NCBI RefSeq assembly: GCF_022682305.1
Contig: NZ_CP093533.1
Location: 1-25,056 of the forward strand
DNA length: 25,056 bases
DNA from: Shinella zoogloeoides
GTDB taxonomy: Bacteria; Pseudomonadota; Alphaproteobacteria; Rhizobiales; Rhizobiaceae
Reading direction: 5' to 3'
The position numbers and the translations under genes were made by a program. This document shows, one piece after another, positions 22,027-25,056 of the stretch (position 1 is its first letter; each line of letters starts with the position of its first letter). A model generated the notes under the pieces. It did not search any database and was not told where the DNA came from. It was given only the letters and a program-made list of their open reading frames with translations.

Positions 22027-23793
22027 CTATCGTTCGATCTGGTCGAACAGGCCGCCAAACTCGGGATCGGCATAATAGGCGAGCTTGCGGGCGAGGATCG
22101 GCCTTTGCCCGGCGAGGAACAGGATTTGAGCCTGTTGCGGGAGGGTGCGGACTTCATCGGGGGTGAGCAGGGGGCGGCCGGAATGATGTTCGCCGTAGGA
22201 TATGCCGGACTTTTCGGAATCGAGCGCCTGGCCCATCGTCTTGAACACGGCGGTTTCCTGGCCGAGCATGTCGGAGACGAGGCGGGCGCTTTCGTGATCG
22301 TTGACGGCGAAAACCTGGAGAACGGCGGAATTTGACAGGAAGGTGCCGGCGCGCTGCCCGTATGTGTCGCGGAGCTGGTGGAGGTCCTGGAAGATGGGCC
22401 AGAGCTGGACGCCGTAGCCGGCCAGAGCGCCCATAGCGCGCTCGACGGGTTCGAGGCGGCCGAGGGCGGCGCACTCATCGAGGAAATAGAGGATCGGGGC
22501 AGGGGGCAGCTCCGGGGTCCGGCTCATGGCGGTGAGGCTTTGGGTGACGAGCAGGCGCAGCCATCGCGAATAGGTTCCGAAGCGATCGAGGGGCAGGACG
22601 AAGAACACGGTCGCGTTGCGGGTCTTGAGATCGGCAAAGCGGAAATCCGACCGGCCGAGGACGGCGACCATGCGGGGGCTGTCGAGGAAATGGGTATGGC
22701 GCTGCGCGGCCGAGAGGACGCCGGAGGCTTCCTTGTCGCTCTTGCCCAGGTGTCGGTTGGCGGCGCGGGCGACGAGGCCGTGCGCGGCGGTTGACGCCTG
22801 CATGGCCTTGAGCAGCGCGGCGAAGGCGTCAGGGGCGAGGGTGATGTTTTCGCGCAGCGTGGCGAGGGTGCGCCGATCGCGCGGTTCGGTGGTGACGACA
22901 TGGAGGATGATGCCGGCGATCAGCGCCTTGGCTTCGTCGTTCCAATGAGGTTCGGAGGTTGTGGCGGGATCGTCATAGACCAGGGCGTCGGCGAGGGTGG
23001 TGGCGTCCTCGGCCACATTGAGGCCGTCAGGGTCGAGAGTGTCGAGCGGGTTGAAGGCGGCCGAGGGCTTGCCGGTGATGCCGAAGGGGTCGAGGACGTG
23101 GACGGGGCCGAATTTCTGGCGAGCGCGGCCGGCGATCACGGCATTTTCGCCCTTGGGGTCGATGCAGATCACGGAGCGGTCGGCGGTGAGCAGGTTCGGA
23201 ATGACGGTGCCGACCCCCTTGCCGGTGCGCGTCGGTGCCATCGTCAGCAGGTGCATCGGCCCGTCATAGCGCATGAGCTTTTTCGATTTGGGATCGCGGC
23301 CGATCAGGAGGCCGGTTTTCGAGCGGGTGAGGGGCCGGGCTTCCTTGTCGGTGGCGAAGCGGGCCGAGCCGTGGGTGTCGCTGCCCATGTCCCCGAAATT
23401 CTGGATCAGGGGCAGGGAGACGAGGCGGAAGACGAGCAGGGCGAGGAAGGTGGTGAAGGCGATGTTGCCGACATACCAGAGCGCATCGCCGCGCTGGATG
23501 CCGGCCCATTGCATGAGGGCAAAGAGGCCGCCGCCGACCACGGCCAGGACGATGAGGAAAAAAACGCCCATGCGCAGGACGTAGCCGGCGGCGCGGAATG
23601 GGCCGGTGACGATCGCGACGAAGGCCCACAGGGGATCACGGGCGGCCGCGCGCATCATGTTCTTGAGGGCGGCCCATGCCAGGCGGAAATTGTTCATGGG
23701 GTTGCCTCCCTTCGGCTGGTCACGCACGAGCTGGCCGGTGGAGCGCAGGAGCTTGCGGAGAGCCGCCAGCCAGGCCGAGGTGACATCGTTCAT
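22027..23793 (-). CDS. traG: TraG/VirD4-type coupling protein
   Basis: This 588-aa hexameric ATPase couples the relaxase-DNA complex to a type IV secretion channel at the inner membrane. Two membrane segments lie at about residues 72-96 and 107-127. Walker A is PTRTGKG at 187-193 and Walker B ILYFLDECAALG has Asp439-Glu440. Family motifs IDPKGENA and VLDPFG are present. The ATG at 23793 overlaps the traD stop by ATGA. A second start at 23697 (MNNFRLAW) has a stronger GGGAGG site and keeps both membrane segments, so the true start is open. The C-terminus is slightly short but holds the core. It is the last gene of the NYN-traD-traG operon. Confidence 0.94.
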   Translation of the reverse strand: MNDVTSAWLAALRKLLRSTGQLVRDQPKGGNPMNNFRLAWAALKNMMRAAARDPLWAFVAIVTGPFRAAGYVLRMGVFFLIVLAVVGGGLFALMQWAGIQRGDALWYVGNIAFTTFLALLVFRLVSLPLIQNFGDMGSDTHGSARFATDKEARPLTRSKTGLLIGRDPKSKKLMRYDGPMHLLTMAPTRTGKGVGTVIPNLLTADRSVICIDPKGENAVIAGRARQKFGPVHVLDPFGITGKPSAAFNPLDTLDPDGLNVAEDATTLADALVYDDPATTSEPHWNDEAKALIAGIILHVVTTEPRDRRTLATLRENITLAPDAFAALLKAMQASTAAHGLVARAANRHLGKSDKEASGVLSAAQRHTHFLDSPRMVAVLGRSDFRFADLKTRNATVFFVLPLDRFGTYSRWLRLLVTQSLTAMSRTPELPPAPILYFLDECAALGRLEPVERAMGALAGYGVQLWPIFQDLHQLRDTYGQRAGTFLSNSAVLQVFAVNDHESARLVSDMLGQETAVFKTMGQALDSEKSGISYGEHHSGRPLLTPDEVRTLPQQAQILFLAGQRPILARKLAYYADPEFGGLFDQIER

Positions 23794-24071
23794 GGGTCGG
23801 GCGCTCCGGCCGCCGGCGGCTTGATGAGATCGGCAAACAGTTCCTTGTCGCCGTCGCGGGTGAGGAAGCCGGGCAGCTCGCGGCGCAGCCAGTCGGGCAG
23901 GGCGCGCGAGGTTTCATCGCGGCCGTGTTCGAGGCGATGGAGGACGAGCGCGCCGAGCAGCACCTTGCGGCGCGTGTCCCTGGCGCGTTCCTGCTTTGAC
24001 AGCCGGGCCTTGAGGGTGGCGCGCTGCGCATCCAGTTCGGCCAGCCGTTGTTCTATCGTCTTGCGCGCCAT
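23790..24071 (-). CDS. traD: TraD-family conjugal transfer accessory protein
   Basis: This 93-aa protein begins MARKTIEQRLAELDAQRATL, a charged helix, followed by RDTRRKVLLGALVLHRLE, the conserved core of small Ti-type TraD proteins, and a tail (GFLTRDGDKELFADLI). In Ti plasmids the small TraC/TraD proteins accompany TraA and TraG in DNA processing; their exact job is unclear. AAGGA lies about 10 bases before the ATG. It starts 14 bp after the NYN gene and overlaps traG by ATGA. Confidence 0.82.
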   Translation of the reverse strand: MARKTIEQRLAELDAQRATLKARLSKQERARDTRRKVLLGALVLHRLEHGRDETSRALPDWLRRELPGFLTRDGDKELFADLIKPPAAGAPDP

Positions 24072-24085
24072 CGTGTCGCTTCCTT

Positions 24086-24862
24086 CTATTTTGTGGGGCG
24101 AGGGGCCGGCTCACCCTTGAGGCGAACCATGATGATTTTCGGGTTGTCGCCAATGCGCTCGACCTCGACTATGCCGGATGCCTCGACCAGATCGGAGAGG
24201 CGAGGATAGCCATAGTTGCGGGCGTCGAAGTCCGGGGCCTGCTTCGCCAGGTGCGCGCCGACGCGGGCGAGGTTGGCGCGGCCGTCTTCGTCCGCCGAAG
24301 CAGTCACGGCCTTGGCGAGCATGTCCAGCGCCGGGCGATCGAGGGCGGCTTTTGCCGGCGCTGGCTTGGCCGTCGCGGCCTTCGGCACGGCGACGGCTTC
24401 CGCTTCCTTCTGTTCGCCGGCAGCGTTGAGCACGTCGAAATAAACGAACTTGTCGCAAGCGGTGATGAAGGGGCGGGGCGTCTTCCGCTCCCCGAATCCA
24501 TAGACAATGACGCCTTGCTCGCGGATGCGAGCCGCGAGGCGGGCGAAGTCGCTATCGCTTGAGACGATGCAGAAACCGGAGAAGCGGCCGGTATAGAGCA
24601 GGTCCATCGCGTCGATAATCATCGCGCCATCGGTGGCGTTCTTGCCGGTCGTATAGGCGAACTGCTGGACGGGCTGAATCGAGTGTTCGAGCAAACATTC
24701 TTTCCAGCCATTGAGGTTGGGCTTGGTCCAGTCGCCATAGATACGCTTCACGCTGGCGGTGCCGTAGTTGGCGATTTCAGCGAGCAGGCCGGTGATGATC
24801 TTCGGCGTGGCGTTGTCGCCGTCGATCAGCAACGCCAGCGTTGCAGCATTGTCTATCGCCAT
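24086..24862 (-). CDS. NYN-domain (PIN-like) putative RNase with C-terminal LOTUS domain
   Basis: This 258-aa protein has an N-terminal NYN domain with acidic residues placed as in PIN-like nucleases: LLIDGDN (Asp14, Asp16), TDGAMIIDAMDLL (Asp78, Asp84, Asp87) and SSDSDF (Asp103, Asp105). An Ala/Pro/Lys linker (about 151-175) leads to an OST-HTH/LOTUS domain (about 178-250; DFDARNYGYPRLSDLVEASG). These domains suggest RNA cleavage guided by RNA binding; no bacterial target is established. GAGGGAGA precedes the ATG at 24862; the frame stays open to the window edge, but this is probably incidental. It is the first gene leftward from oriT, where Ti plasmids carry traC. Confidence 0.85.
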   Translation of the reverse strand: MAIDNAATLALLIDGDNATPKIITGLLAEIANYGTASVKRIYGDWTKPNLNGWKECLLEHSIQPVQQFAYTTGKNATDGAMIIDAMDLLYTGRFSGFCIVSSDSDFARLAARIREQGVIVYGFGERKTPRPFITACDKFVYFDVLNAAGEQKEAEAVAVPKAATAKPAPAKAALDRPALDMLAKAVTASADEDGRANLARVGAHLAKQAPDFDARNYGYPRLSDLVEASGIVEVERIGDNPKIIMVRLKGEPAPRPTK

Positions 24863-25039
24863 GTCGTGTCGTCTCCCTCTTTCCGGTAGCGGTGAGCTTA
24901 TCACTTTCCGGCCGGGCAGGGCATCACGATCAGGCCGAACCTTGAAATTTTGGCCGTTCGGAGTCACAATCGCGGCCTCAATCATTTCGCGATGAGCTTG
25001 CCGCAGCGCCACACCGGAGGTATGAGAACGCGCAGCGAG

Positions 25040-25056
25040 CGAATTACGAAGGGCGC
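25040..25056 (-). other. oriT: oriT, left half: nick region at the window edge
   Basis: The window ends GAATTACGAAGGGCGC. Joined to position 1 it reads AAGGGCGCACTTACGAGTTAC, the reverse complement of a MOBQ-type nick region next to its inverted repeat. The remaining stretch 24863-25039, upstream of the NYN gene, shows no other gene and presumably holds the operon promoter and further oriT sequence. Confidence 0.68.

Noticed and set aside
22900..24120. Long plus-strand open frame (406 codons) opposite traG and traD
   Set aside because: It is very rich in Gly, Asp, Glu and Arg, has no recognisable domain, and crosses two real genes on the other strand.
24863..25012. N-terminal extension of the NYN protein by 50 residues (GTG at 25012)
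   Set aside because: NYN proteins begin close to the LLIDGDN strand, and a ribosome-binding site precedes the ATG at 24862. The open frame runs into the oriT region.
1..25056. CRISPR arrays, tRNA, rRNA or resistance genes
   Set aside because: No regularly spaced direct repeats, no cloverleaf-forming conserved tRNA segments, no rRNA sequence and no known resistance proteins were seen on either strand.

Overview
The window reads as one complete, circular, mobilizable plasmid of about 25 kb from an alphaproteobacterium, most likely a sphingomonad. This rests on high GC content, a Ti/RSF1010-type (MOBQ) TraA relaxase-helicase, a traD-traG pair, a small type Ib-like parA/parB pair and a SprT-like gene beside the replication gene. 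Circularity is inferred: joining the last bases (…AAGGGCGC) to the first (ACTTACGAG…) creates a MOBQ-like nick region next to a perfect 7+7 bp inverted repeat, exactly where an oriT is expected between divergent traA and NYN-traD-traG. The host assignment comes from protein types, not from a search.

Layout. (1) 1-1970 and 12255-14018: traA, split in two. (2) 1971-12254: a Tn3-family transposon (10,284 bp) with perfect 38-bp terminal inverted repeats and a 5-bp duplication (AATGA), inserted inside traA. It carries tnpR at the end of a translationally coupled four-gene operon, a cupin gene, a MntA-HepT (type VII) toxin-antitoxin pair and tnpA. (3) 6892-10715: a second, unrelated Tn3-family element (3,824 bp; tnpA, res, tnpR; duplication TACCT) inserted inside the outer tnpA. 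Removing both elements with one copy of each duplication restores uninterrupted frames of 1,215 aa (TraA) and 988 aa (outer TnpA). (4) 14019-16628: a frameshifted unknown gene, a membrane-bound GGDEF diguanylate cyclase, and an intergenic region with a resolvase res-like site. (5) 16629-17195: a third serine resolvase. (6) 17190-22017: the replication and maintenance block (ribbon-helix-helix protein, probable Rep, SprT-like metalloprotease, parA, parB-like, RelB/YafQ-type toxin-antitoxin, a 79-aa unknown), bounded by perfect 281-bp inverted repeats. A CATG-rich palindromic motif recurs at five places in this block. (7) 22027-24862: leftward operon of an NYN-LOTUS protein, TraD and the VirD4-type coupling protein TraG.

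How it fits together: oriT, TraA, TraD and TraG form a DNA-processing and coupling module. No mating-pair-formation (type IV secretion) genes are present, so transfer would need a helper system. TraA is currently broken, so self-encoded mobilization is probably impaired. Maintenance relies on Rep, type Ib partition, one toxin-antitoxin pair in the backbone and one in the transposon, and a possible multimer-resolution resolvase. No antibiotic- or metal-resistance gene was seen; the recognisable cargo is the diguanylate cyclase, the cupin and the toxin-antitoxin pairs.
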